A stretch of DNA of 50,518 nucleotides from Alphaproteobacteria bacterium UBA1908 (lineage in GTDB: Bacteria; Pseudomonadota; Alphaproteobacteria; Caedimonadales; UBA1908): positions 1 to 50,518 of the forward strand of contig DDGG01000017.1 of assembly GCA_002337525.1 (NCBI GenBank), read 5' to 3'. Made by a program: the position numbers and the translations under genes. Below are positions 8,064 through 16,441 of the stretch, piece after piece. The notes beneath the pieces are model-generated. The model was not told the origin of the DNA. It did not search any database and saw nothing but the letters and a program-made list of their open reading frames with translations. Positions within the stretch are counted from its first letter, which is position 1. Each line of letters begins with the position of its first letter.

Positions 8064-8753
8064 TTAAAAATCAATGAGCACTTTATTAGATGAAAGAGGG
8101 AGAGAATGTGGCTTTGTTTCAAAAGTGATACGGTCTCCAGGCAATAAACGACTTTGACTTAATTTATGCTGCCAGGATGAAACAACACAGGCATGTTTCG
8201 TCTTACTAAAGAGATTCCTGGTTTTAGTCATTAATCGATTCATCATTGGGGCCTCGGAACAATCGCCTTCAACTTTAATTCTCAGAGACTTCACATTTTC
8301 CACTTTTTCAGATTGATTCACAACATCTCCTCGCACAACAATGACCTGGCTTATGCCCTCTTGAGATATATTTAAAGGGGAAACATTTTTTAAGATAAGG
8401 TTCGAGGATTTTAAAGTACTTAAATCCAGGCCTGCAAGCTCATAAACTTTTTCACTTTGGGGCCAGGTTGCAACAACCTGGTACCGAGCAAAATAACCTC
8501 CTCCCAGAACGATAATAAAAAGCAATAACGTCATTAAAACAAACGAAAACCAGCTCTTCAAAGGTTTTTTATGTGATAGCGGAGGCGCTGATTTTTCCGC
8601 AGCTAAAGAGTCAACCAGGCCCTGTTCATTTCGTGGCATGGTTTGATGCCATCTATGGCCACAGGCAGCGCACTTCAAGGTACGTCCCGATGCCCCTAAA
8701 ACTATTTCATCAACAAGGTAACGTTTCTGGCAAGCTTCGCAATTTACAATCAT
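8064..8753 (-). CDS. MJ0042 zinc-ribbon / DUF3426 membrane protein
   Basis: The product (229 residues from ATG 8753) has an N-terminal MJ0042-type zinc ribbon with two CxxC pairs (CEAC and CAAC), a proline/lysine linker, one transmembrane helix near residues 70-92 and a C-terminal DUF3426-like extracytoplasmic domain. Its function is unknown. Members of this family are commonly found next to ftsE in Alphaproteobacteria, as here, where it is divergent from ftsE. The longer reading frame begins at a TTG twenty codons upstream; MIVNCEAC is the usual start of the family, so I prefer 8753, although its ribosome-binding site is weak. It is only nine bases ahead of gmhA and probably cotranscribed with it. 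Confidence 0.8.
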   Translation of the reverse strand: MIVNCEACQKRYLVDEIVLGASGRTLKCAACGHRWHQTMPRNEQGLVDSLAAEKSAPPLSHKKPLKSWFSFVLMTLLLFIIVLGGGYFARYQVVATWPQSEKVYELAGLDLSTLKSSNLILKNVSPLNISQEGISQVIVVRGDVVNQSEKVENVKSLRIKVEGDCSEAPMMNRLMTKTRNLFSKTKHACVVSSWQHKLSQSRLLPGDRITFETKPHSLPLSSNKVLIDF

Positions 8754-8956
8754 AATACCCACGCGTGACATAATCCCATGACACTTTGTACGATTAATTA
8801 AGGTTTTTTGCAAGAATACATCGTATCAAGTCTCTTTTTAGGAAAGAGCAGAAAAGAAGGCTCATAAATTTTTTTGTCTTTTTAGATTTCTTTAATTTTG
8901 TTAACCTGATCATAGTTTGTAATGTTGTGAAAAAATATTGAAAATGGAGTCTTTTC

Positions 8957-9655
8957 TTGTCCCTCGTTGATTTTCGCCAGGTGAGCTTTTCGTACGATGG
9001 CACAAATATTATTTTTCACAATGTCTCTTTTAGCTTAAAACCAGGGAGTTTCCATTACTTAACAGGTCCCAGTGGCGCAGGTAAAAGTTCCCTGATTCGT
9101 CTAATGTACGCAGATCGTCTCGATTATGCAGGAAAAATCTCTGTTTTAGGTCAGGATTTAAAACGCCTGAACGAGGATCAGATTGCTAGTCTTCGCCAAA
9201 ATATCGGTGTTGTCTTTCAGGACTTTCTTCTATTGGATCATTTATCTGTCCTGGATAATGTTGCAATTCCTCTTCGTCTTGTTGGGCAAACATGGTCAAA
9301 AGCACGTAAGGTTGCGACAACGATATTAGAATGGATTGGACTAGGGCTTCAAATGGAGTCTTTTCCTAAAGAACTTTCCGGTGGACAACGTCAGCGCGCA
9401 GTTATTGCACGCGCCATCATTAACCGCCCCAAACTTTTAATTGCAGATGAACCAACAGGGAATCTGGATCATGCCAACGCCATGAAGCTTCTTTATTTAT
9501 TTGAAGAACTTAACAAACAAGGTACGACTATTTTATTTGCAACTCATAATCATGATCTTTTAACAAGTTTTCCTCATCCACAACTTCACCTGGAAAATGG
9601 TCTCCTTCGTTTTATCGATGCTGTTCCCGATTTAAAGGCTGTAATTAATGACTAG
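8957..9655 (+). CDS. ftsE: Cell division ABC transporter ATPase FtsE
   Basis: FtsE is the ATPase of the FtsEX complex, which sits at the division septum and activates cell-wall hydrolases across the membrane. The 232-residue protein has the Walker A motif GPSGAGKSS, the Q loop (VVFQDFLLLDHLSV), the ABC signature LSGGQRQR and Walker B LLIADEPTGNLD, followed by the switch His in FATHNHD. The start is TTG, supported by a GGAG site eight bases upstream; an ATG at 8944 is out of frame. It overlaps ftsX by eight bases, so the two are translationally coupled. Confidence 0.93.
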   Translation: MSLVDFRQVSFSYDGTNIIFHNVSFSLKPGSFHYLTGPSGAGKSSLIRLMYADRLDYAGKISVLGQDLKRLNEDQIASLRQNIGVVFQDFLLLDHLSVLDNVAIPLRLVGQTWSKARKVATTILEWIGLGLQMESFPKELSGGQRQRAVIARAIINRPKLLIADEPTGNLDHANAMKLLYLFEELNKQGTTILFATHNHDLLTSFPHPQLHLENGLLRFIDAVPDLKAVIND

Positions 9656-10526
9656 AATTCAGGAAATCCCCTTTAAGGCCCTTGGTCAAAATCGTATTGT
9701 AGCCTGGACTGTCGCCCTTATGTGCTACCTTGTTATTATGTCGTTAGGTATATCAACATATTTGAATGACGCGATTGGTCGCTTCCAGTCCAGCCTGGAA
9801 CAAGCTGTCACAGTTGAAATAACCTCTCATCATCAGGGCTTTGATGCTTTGGAAGTGAAAAAAAAGAAGCATAAACGTCAAGAAAAACTCTTTCTAATTT
9901 TAAAGTCCTATTCAAAAGTTGGTCGAATCGAAACTCTAAACACAAGTCTTTTAGAGAGCTTTGTTATGCCTTGGGAAAAAAGTAAGAGAGATCCTCTTTT
10001 TGAAAGACCTTTGCTTGTTGATGTTTATCCAAAAAGAGGAAAAATACTTAATGCTGACGACTTAAATACCTATATTTCACGTTCTCTACATGGTGTTAAA
10101 GTTTATTCTCTTTACCCCTGGAAAAAAGATTTAATAACAGTGGCCTGGACGATACTCATCGCTGCTTTAACTCTTGCGACTTTTATAAGTCTTGTTTCAA
10201 TCTCAATGATTGTCTTTACAACCTACACCGGGCTTTGCCTGCATCAACGTACAGTCGATATCCTTCGTCTTATAGGGGCAACAAATCATTTTATCGCCAA
10301 ACGTTTTCATGCTTATGCAACATCACTGGCAATTAAGGGAAGCTTGTGGGGAGCTGCCCTGGCCCTTGGGACTTTCCTGATCTTAATGGGGAGTAGCCTT
10401 TTTAAAAATCATGAAATGATTTTAATAACTTTAGTTGCAACACCTTGTTTCTTGACTTTGCTTACATATATTGGAGCACGAGGGTCATTTTCATTTATGC
10501 TTAGTAACAGTGCCGAGGCAAGATGA
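9648..10526 (+). CDS. ftsX: Cell division permease FtsX
   Basis: FtsX is the membrane partner of FtsE. The 292-residue protein has the expected layout: a cytoplasmic N-terminus with a first transmembrane helix at about residues 20-40, a large extracytoplasmic loop to about residue 165, then three helices near 170-195, 225-247 and 258-275. The extracytoplasmic loop is lysine-rich around residues 72-80. The C-terminal half (RTVDILRLIGATNHFIAKRF) carries the conserved FtsX 'R-LGA' coupling segment. The start overlaps the end of ftsE. A divergent sequence is usual for FtsX, and identification rests on layout plus the neighbour. Confidence 0.88.
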   Translation: MTRIQEIPFKALGQNRIVAWTVALMCYLVIMSLGISTYLNDAIGRFQSSLEQAVTVEITSHHQGFDALEVKKKKHKRQEKLFLILKSYSKVGRIETLNTSLLESFVMPWEKSKRDPLFERPLLVDVYPKRGKILNADDLNTYISRSLHGVKVYSLYPWKKDLITVAWTILIAALTLATFISLVSISMIVFTTYTGLCLHQRTVDILRLIGATNHFIAKRFHAYATSLAIKGSLWGAALALGTFLILMGSSLFKNHEMILITLVATPCFLTLLTYIGARGSFSFMLSNSAEAR

Positions 10527-10606
10527 ATATCCATTCTTTCCAGCAGAGCCAAAGGGGTACTTTCTTCTCCCTTTTATCGCAGTTTCCTCAATGAAAGGCC
10601 TTTGTT

Positions 10607-11167
10607 TTGCTTGTTTTACTGGATCGTGATGGCGTCATTAATAAAGATTTACCAAATTCAGTGACTTCGCTGGATGATTTTCAACTTTTGCCTGGTGTAG
10701 GTCGCTCCATAGCTTGTTTAAACAAGGCAAAAATAAAGGTCGCTGTTGTTACAAACCAGGCTTGTGTCGGGAGAGGAGATTTATCTGCTGAAGGCCTTGA
10801 AAGCATCCATCAAAAAATGCAACAGCTTCTTAAAAAAGATAACGCCTATATTGATAAAATATATGTTTGTACAGATACAAAAATCCTCCCCAACAATCGT
10901 CGGAAGCCTGCCCCTGGTATGATACTGGAAGCCATGCAGGATTTTAATACGATACCTCGGAACACGGTTATGATTGGGGATGCCGATCGCGATCTTGAAG
11001 CTGCCACTGCGGCAGGATGCCACAAAATACTTGTCTTAACTGGCAAGGGAAAATTAACTTATGATACTATCAAATCAAATGATTGCTCTTTAATCGTCCA
11101 CAAAAACCTACCCTCGGCAATAGACTTTTTATTAACAACTCCCTTAGAGAATTCTGGTCGTTTATGA
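10607..11167 (+). CDS. gmhB: GmhB-like heptose bisphosphate phosphatase (HAD family)
   Basis: This 186-residue HAD-superfamily protein of the HisB-N/GmhB type would remove the 7-phosphate from heptose 1,7-bisphosphate, the step between the two HldE reactions. It begins MLVLLDRDGVINKD with the DxD nucleophile/acid pair, has VVTNQACVGRG (motif II Thr) and RRKPAPGM and MIGDADRDLEAA (motifs III/IV). The usual zinc loop of GmhB (C-x-H ... C-x-C before RKP) is not intact: only one Cys remains in VCTDTKILPNNRRKP. The start is TTG, the only option in frame because a stop lies five codons upstream. It overlaps the next gene by four bases (ATGA). The family is secure, the exact substrate a little less so. 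Confidence 0.82.
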   Translation: MLVLLDRDGVINKDLPNSVTSLDDFQLLPGVGRSIACLNKAKIKVAVVTNQACVGRGDLSAEGLESIHQKMQQLLKKDNAYIDKIYVCTDTKILPNNRRKPAPGMILEAMQDFNTIPRNTVMIGDADRDLEAATAAGCHKILVLTGKGKLTYDTIKSNDCSLIVHKNLPSAIDFLLTTPLENSGRL

Positions 11168-11754
11168 TGCGTATTATTTTTTTCTCTTATCGCCTCTTAT
11201 TACGCGCGACACTCTTCTGGAGTGCAGGGCTTGCTGTTTTTATTTATGATATGGAAACTTTTACTCCTCCCCGACCAAGAAAAGCTAATGCCATTGTTGT
11301 CTTAACAGGAGGCGCAGATCGTCTAAAAGTTGGTGTTTCTCTTCTTAAAAATGATTTGGGAGAAAAATTATTGCTCTCTGGAGTCAATAAAAAAGTTCGC
11401 AAGAAAGATCTTCCCGTGACAAAATCACTTCCTATTGATTTTGGCTATCAGGCAAAATCAACAATTGAGAATGCTTATGAAGCCCGCCGTTGGCTCCAGC
11501 AGGAATCAGCCCATTCTTTTTTCCTGGTCACGGCTCATTATCACATGCGTCGTTCCCTTCTTGAATTTCATCAACGTTTGAAAAATATTGACGTTATTCC
11601 CTACCCCGTCAGACCAGATGCTTTCAAAGAAAATGAATGGTTTCAAAATCTGACGCTTGTCACACTGGTTATCAGCGAGTACAACAAGTATATACTCGCG
11701 TTGTGCCGCGCCTTTCTGAGAATCTGCGCTTTAACTCTGGGGCTTATAAAATAA
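11164..11754 (+). CDS. YdcF/SanA-like DUF218 envelope protein
   Basis: A 196-residue member of the DUF218 (YdcF/ElyC/SanA) family, proteins of uncertain biochemical function linked to envelope integrity. It has one N-terminal transmembrane helix (about residues 5-25) with the domain outside, the family's opening strand NAIVVLTGGADRL, the SGVNKKV turn, the STIENAYEARRWL helix and VTAHYHMRRS. The start is at ATG 11164 (MMRIIFFS), which overlaps the gmhB stop; a longer frame from 11083 only reads through gmhB. The plsC start follows the stop directly with no gap, so gmhB, this gene and plsC are one transcription and translation unit. Confidence 0.8.
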   Translation: MMRIIFFSYRLLLRATLFWSAGLAVFIYDMETFTPPRPRKANAIVVLTGGADRLKVGVSLLKNDLGEKLLLSGVNKKVRKKDLPVTKSLPIDFGYQAKSTIENAYEARRWLQQESAHSFFLVTAHYHMRRSLLEFHQRLKNIDVIPYPVRPDAFKENEWFQNLTLVTLVISEYNKYILALCRAFLRICALTLGLIK

Positions 11755-12462
11755 ATGTTACTTTATCTTAGATCTTTTCTTTTTAATTTTTTCTTTTTCC
11801 CATGGACAGCTTTGTGCGTTTTAATGGCAACATTAAGTTTTGTTTTTGGTCAAAAACTTGCCATTTATGCTGCCTATTTCTGGGGGATTGGGACACATTT
11901 CTTGCTAAGAGGTATTTGTGGTGTCACTTACGAAATTCAGGGTCAGGAAAATTGGCAAGGAGAAGCTGCCATTTTTGCTTGCAAGCATCAGTCTGCCCTC
12001 GAAACATCCATGATCCAGGTTCTTGCGTTTAATAGTGCTATTATTTTAAAGAAGGAACTCACTTATATCCCTGTTTTTGGTCAAGTTATTCTAAAAGCAG
12101 GTGTTATTCCAATCGATCGATCAAAAGGAAAGCGAACATTACCTCAGCTTATAAAAGGTGCCAAAAAATTTCTTCAAGCCGGACGCCCTCTCTTTATTTT
12201 TCCTGAAGGTAGCCGGAACCCCCTTGAAAAACCTACACAAATTCGTCCAGGAATTGGAGTTATTTACCAGGAAACAGGTTTTCCTGTCTATCCAGTCGCT
12301 TTAAATACCGGTGCTGTATGGGGACGCAGAAGTTTTCTTAAAAAGCCTGGAAAGGTTATTTATCGTATTTTACCGCCTATTCAACCAGGACTTGATAAAG
12401 ATGCTTTTTTAAAGCAACTTACCGAAACCCTTGAAAAAAATACCCGCGATATTTGTTCCTAA
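11755..12462 (+). CDS. plsC: 1-acyl-sn-glycerol-3-phosphate acyltransferase
   Basis: PlsC makes phosphatidic acid by adding a second acyl chain to lysophosphatidic acid at the inner membrane. The 235-residue protein has one or two N-terminal membrane helices (about residues 5-30), the acyltransferase block I KHQSALET (His plus acidic residue, with Glu in place of the more usual Asp), block II around PIDRSKGKR, and block III FPEGSRNP. Length is normal. It starts one base after the stop of the YdcF-like gene. The His-x4-acid motif here is HQSALE, a common variant in this family. Confidence 0.9.
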   Translation: MLLYLRSFLFNFFFFPWTALCVLMATLSFVFGQKLAIYAAYFWGIGTHFLLRGICGVTYEIQGQENWQGEAAIFACKHQSALETSMIQVLAFNSAIILKKELTYIPVFGQVILKAGVIPIDRSKGKRTLPQLIKGAKKFLQAGRPLFIFPEGSRNPLEKPTQIRPGIGVIYQETGFPVYPVALNTGAVWGRRSFLKKPGKVIYRILPPIQPGLDKDAFLKQLTETLEKNTRDICS

Positions 12463-12597
12463 AAGCTTCAATAAAACAAATTATAATATTTAAATAAAAA
12501 AGTTCTTTAATCATATTCTTAAAAAGAAAAACGGTCCCGGGGAATAGAAAACAAAATATATGACAGGATCTTTCTTAATAGCAATGTATAGCAAACT

Positions 12598-13038
12598 CTA
12601 ATGAAGCGTTTTATTAAGAAACGGACTGTCCAAAGATACTGTTGGAATCCGTACTTCGTAGGCGTTATCTGATTTATCTGTCACATGATATACTCCGGAC
12701 ATAATTCCCGAAGGAGTTGTAAGCGAAATAGCATTCACATAATGATAGTCTTGGCCTGATTGGATCGTTGGCTGTTCTCCTCCAATACTAAAACCACGTA
12801 TTTCCTCGCTCCGGCCATAACAATCTGTTAGTTGCCAATAAGTCCCAACAATCTTAATTGATTCGTCGCGATGGTTATCAATCATCACATGATACAGCCA
12901 CATATATTCAGACTTCTCGGGGGATGATTCCTTGTCAAGATATACAGGAGCAACTGAAACTTGAATCAGGTCAGTTTTTGCATCATATGATTGATAAGAA
13001 AGGATTTTTGAAACAGGTCTTTTAAGCCTTGAGCGCAT
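12598..13038 (-). CDS. apaG: ApaG domain protein
   Basis: The 146-residue product is an ApaG protein: the family's immunoglobulin-like beta sandwich is marked by YHVMIDNHRDESIKI, the RxW-type WQLTDCYGR segment, GFSIGGEQPTIQSGQDYHY and SGVYHV near the end. ApaG has been linked to Co/Mg resistance and diadenosine tetraphosphate metabolism in enterobacteria, but its molecular role remains unclear. I prefer ATG 13038 (MRSRLKRP) because AAAGG sits nine bases upstream; the ATG three codons earlier abuts that site. The 5' end overlaps the end of the upstream glycosyltransferase gene, so the two are coupled. Confidence 0.9.
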   Translation of the reverse strand: MRSRLKRPVSKILSYQSYDAKTDLIQVSVAPVYLDKESSPEKSEYMWLYHVMIDNHRDESIKIVGTYWQLTDCYGRSEEIRGFSIGGEQPTIQSGQDYHYVNAISLTTPSGIMSGVYHVTDKSDNAYEVRIPTVSLDSPFLNKTLH

Positions 13039-14005
13039 CGATAACATCCTTTACGTTAATAGAGTTCATACCACCCGTCTTACGATCTCTTTCTTTTTCA
13101 AGAACTTTACCAAAGACATTTTGATTGTACTCTAGAACGCCCAGATTTCCAAAGAGACCAATCGCTTTTTTTCCAAGAGCCCCGGCAAGATTTAAAAGAC
13201 CGCTATCATTTCCTATAAAATAATCTGCCTCAGATAAAAAAGCGCATGTTAATCCTAAATCGTAATCGGTTGCAAGTTCAGCAGTTCCCCCTTTTTCCTG
13301 AATTAAGGCAAGAATTTCTTTTCCCTTCTGCTCCTCTGATTTAGCTCCACATAAAAAAATCGTTTGTGGCTTTTTTCGTTGAAGGGCGACAGCAAGGTCT
13401 GCAAAACGTTCGGCAGACCAAATGCGCTGAGGATTTGTTGCCCCAAAACCAAAAACGGTCCAGGGATGGGGCATTTTATGAAGAAGTTCACGAATTTTTT
13501 TAAGAGCTTCCACTCTTGGTGTCAAAAATCGATCTTCGTCTTTCAAAGGAAGGCGGCATTTTTTAAAAAAAGTTTCAAAACGTGCTATTGGATGAAGAAA
13601 GCGATACTTTTTGTCAAGAGTATTAGAGGACGTTAGCATCCCTTTAAGCCATCCAAAACCATATCCATAACGTTTTCTGATGCCCGCAAAACTGGCCGCA
13701 ATATAATAACGTGGGCTATGGTGTAGAATCCAGACCTCCCCAAAGTTTTTCTTTCGCAAAAAGTGTCCCAACATTATTCCCCCCATGCTGCCATAATGCT
13801 TTTTGGAATCAAGCCATAAAATCTCTTCTATCCACGGTTCATGCGATAAAAGCTTGTCAACCTGAGATTGGGGTTTTGCAAGAAGAGTTATTTTTCCAGT
13901 TGGAGATTGACGAGCAAGAGCTTTAAAAGCACGCAAATGCCACAAAGCATCTCCAATACCTGGCAAGGGTTGGATAACTAAACAGCGTTTTGTATTTTTA
14001 GCCAC
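13022..14005 (-). CDS. Family 9 glycosyltransferase (heptosyltransferase-like)
   Basis: A 327-residue GT9-family protein with two Rossmann-like halves: LVIQPLPGIGDALWHL at the N-terminus (the loop that binds the acceptor phosphate) and, in the second half, WTVFGFGATNPQRIW and FIGNDSGLLNLAGALGKKAIGLFG, which form the ADP-heptose/nucleotide-sugar site. GT9 enzymes add heptose to the lipopolysaccharide inner core. No transmembrane helix or signal peptide is visible, in line with peripheral membrane enzymes. It lies 42 bases after a paralogue and next to phosphomannomutase, near hldE/gmhA, which supports a role in heptose transfer. Which position of the core it modifies cannot be told from sequence. 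Confidence 0.85.
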   Translation of the reverse strand: MAKNTKRCLVIQPLPGIGDALWHLRAFKALARQSPTGKITLLAKPQSQVDKLLSHEPWIEEILWLDSKKHYGSMGGIMLGHFLRKKNFGEVWILHHSPRYYIAASFAGIRKRYGYGFGWLKGMLTSSNTLDKKYRFLHPIARFETFFKKCRLPLKDEDRFLTPRVEALKKIRELLHKMPHPWTVFGFGATNPQRIWSAERFADLAVALQRKKPQTIFLCGAKSEEQKGKEILALIQEKGGTAELATDYDLGLTCAFLSEADYFIGNDSGLLNLAGALGKKAIGLFGNLGVLEYNQNVFGKVLEKERDRKTGGMNSINVKDVIDALKA

Positions 14006-14047
14006 AGTAAGCCTTTCTTTTTTGCTTATGGTCGACTCTTTCGTTTT

Positions 14048-15061
14048 TTAAAAATTCGTACCTTCTTTTTTCATAACCTTAGATGCCAATAAATCTTTCT
14101 GGTCAACATATGAGAGTACTTGTTCAGGAGAAATAGCCTGCATCCCTTCTTTTCCAAAAATCCCTTCCGGAGGTAAAATCTGGTGCATATAGGGAGAATA
14201 CGTTAAGGGAGCCGTTGCCCCAAAAAGACCAAGACTTGGAATACCAAGACAAGCAGATGCATTCAATAAGCTGGAATCATTGCCAATAAAAAGAGAAGCC
14301 TTTGATAAAAGAGCAAAAACACGAGGAAGAGATAAATCATAGACAGGAACAGCCCCAAGTCCCATGGATCTGAGAGAATTTGTAACCTGCATAACTTTAT
14401 CTTTCTCGGATTTTGACCCACAGATGAAAAAAGTTTTTGCTCCCCGTGCTGCCAGGCCTTTTGAGAGAACCTGGAAGTATGTTAAAGGCCAGGTCTTTGT
14501 CTCATCAGACGCCCCTACTCCATAAGTTACCCAGGGCGTTGGGTAGCATAAGAAATGGTCATCACAATATTTAAGGGCCTCTTTTTCAAGAATAAGCCTT
14601 TGATCATCTGTCCGAATATCATAATTCTCACGCGACATCATCTCATTCATTTGTTCAATGTGACGTAATTCACGCGTTTCATCCGGTAAAGGCCTATTTG
14701 TTAATAACAAGCGTTGATCCCTGGCAAGCCCGGGGCCAAAACGCCTGGGAATCCCTGCTAAGAAAGGTACAAGAGCGTAACTAAAACTTTCGTGAAAAAC
14801 CCAGGCTTCGTCAAATTTTTCTTTCCGTAATTTAAGTCCCATCAACGGCATTAAGCGTCTATCCAAATAAATAAAGTGATCAATTGAGGGTTCGTGAGAA
14901 AGCCAGGATCTGGCATTGGCATTGGATTTTGTTAAAACAGTAACAGAACCCGATGCCGCGCGTCGTGCCAATGCACGTGTATATGGTAAATGCCAAATCA
15001 TATCGCCTATGCCCGGGCGAGGCTGAATTACTAGAATTTTTGGTTTTTTAGGCAGCGTCAT
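14048..15061 (-). CDS. Family 9 glycosyltransferase (heptosyltransferase-like)
   Basis: A 337-residue second GT9-family protein, a diverged relative of its downstream neighbour. It shows the same landmarks: LVIQPRPGIGDMIWHLPYTRAL, GVGASDETKTWPL and FIGNDSSLLNASACLGIPSLGLFG. I place the start at ATG 15061 (MTLPKKPKIL), which overlaps the phosphomannomutase stop by 14 bases; a reading frame from 15076 would add five residues from inside the neighbour. As with the other copy, the most likely donor is ADP-heptose made by the hldE/gmhA/gmhB genes nearby, but specificity is inferred. Confidence 0.85.
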   Translation of the reverse strand: MTLPKKPKILVIQPRPGIGDMIWHLPYTRALARRAASGSVTVLTKSNANARSWLSHEPSIDHFIYLDRRLMPLMGLKLRKEKFDEAWVFHESFSYALVPFLAGIPRRFGPGLARDQRLLLTNRPLPDETRELRHIEQMNEMMSRENYDIRTDDQRLILEKEALKYCDDHFLCYPTPWVTYGVGASDETKTWPLTYFQVLSKGLAARGAKTFFICGSKSEKDKVMQVTNSLRSMGLGAVPVYDLSLPRVFALLSKASLFIGNDSSLLNASACLGIPSLGLFGATAPLTYSPYMHQILPPEGIFGKEGMQAISPEQVLSYVDQKDLLASKVMKKEGTNF

Positions 15062-16436
15062 TGACTTCAATTCCATACGGTTTCAAACACTCTTGAACAT
15101 TGTGAACTAATATTTTCAGGTCATTTCTTGACGTGGATTCAGCACGAACAACCAGCACATCCTGAGTGTTGGAGGCTCGCAGAAGCCACCATCCTTTTTC
15201 ATTCACAACACGAACACCATCTGTCAAATCGATGGTAACTCCCTTACTTTTAAGAACCTCGGTAATATTAGAGACAATTTCAAATTTATCGTGGTTTTCA
15301 CAGGAAATTCGAATTTCCGGGGTATTAACACGTTCTGGTCGGCTGCGATTCCATTCTGCCAGGCTACTCTGCAGGGACCCACAAATTCCTATTAGCCTTA
15401 AGGCGGCATAAATTCCGTCATCAAAGCCAAAATAGCGATCAGAGTAGAAGATATGGCCGCTCATCTCGCCAGCTAAAGGAGCCTTCGTTTCTTTCATCTT
15501 TGTTTTAATAAGAGAATGCCCGGTTTTCCACATCAAAGGATTACCACCCATTTGATGAACAGCCTCGAAAAAAGACTGACTTGCCTTTACATCAGCAATA
15601 ATTGTCGCACCTGGGTGATTTTTCAGGACCTCTTCAGCAAGAAGAACCAAAAATTCATCTCCCCACAAGATTGTGCCTTCTCCATCAACGACACCAAGAC
15701 GATCACCATCACCATCGAAGGCAACACCCAAATCACACTTTTCTTTTAAAATAATCTCTTGCAATTGAACAAGATTTTTAGAAACTGTGGGATCCGGGTG
15801 ATGCGAAGGAAAGTGACCATCAATCGTCCCATTTAAAACATAATGCTGGCCTGGTAGGCGCTGAACAATATCAGAAACGACATCGGCAGCAGCGCCGTTG
15901 CCAGGATCCCAGGCAACTTTTAGGGGTGGTTGATCCCGGTAATAAGACATAAAACTGTCTACCAGATAATCTGTATAGGCTTTAACTATCGAATAATGCT
16001 GGTGAGTGCCTTGTCCATTAATAAAATCTTTTGACTCAATGCGTCTTAGAAGGTCTTGAACACGCTGGCCCCAAAAAGAGTTCCCTTTTAAGACCATTTT
16101 AAAGCCATTATGGTTGCCCGGGTTATGAGAGCCAGTCACCATAATCGCGGCATCCAGTTCAAGTGTATGAGCTGCGAAATAGGTCATAGGTGTTGGCCCG
16201 ACTTCCAGTTCATAAATATTTAAACCTGACTCTAGAAGCCCCTGGATAAGATTTTTAGAAAGTTCTGGTGATGACAGACGACCATCACGTCCCACACAAA
16301 TTGACTTTCCTTGCACAGAACGTACTTCCGCACCAAAGGCACGTCCAATCAGATACGCCAGTTCCGGTGTTATTTCATGCCCAACAATACCCCGCACATC
16401 ATATTCGCGAAATGCTTTTCTGGAAATAACAGTCAA
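15048..16436 (-). CDS. Phosphomannomutase/phosphoglucomutase (AlgC/ManB type)
   Basis: A 462-residue alpha-D-phosphohexomutase. It has the four-domain layout: FREYDVRGIVG at the start, the active-site phosphoserine in MVTGSHNPGNHNG, the metal loop AFDGDGDRLGVVD, the sugar loop GEMSGHIFYSD, and a C-terminal phosphate-binding domain with RAESTSR. Such enzymes interconvert mannose or glucose 6- and 1-phosphates. With galU and ugd next door, it is likely to supply glucose 1-phosphate for UDP-glucose, and possibly mannose 1-phosphate as well. It lies five bases from ugd on the same strand. Confidence 0.9.
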   Translation of the reverse strand: MTVISRKAFREYDVRGIVGHEITPELAYLIGRAFGAEVRSVQGKSICVGRDGRLSSPELSKNLIQGLLESGLNIYELEVGPTPMTYFAAHTLELDAAIMVTGSHNPGNHNGFKMVLKGNSFWGQRVQDLLRRIESKDFINGQGTHQHYSIVKAYTDYLVDSFMSYYRDQPPLKVAWDPGNGAAADVVSDIVQRLPGQHYVLNGTIDGHFPSHHPDPTVSKNLVQLQEIILKEKCDLGVAFDGDGDRLGVVDGEGTILWGDEFLVLLAEEVLKNHPGATIIADVKASQSFFEAVHQMGGNPLMWKTGHSLIKTKMKETKAPLAGEMSGHIFYSDRYFGFDDGIYAALRLIGICGSLQSSLAEWNRSRPERVNTPEIRISCENHDKFEIVSNITEVLKSKGVTIDLTDGVRVVNEKGWWLLRASNTQDVLVVRAESTSRNDLKILVHNVQECLKPYGIEVNDAA

Positions 16437-16441
16437 CGATA

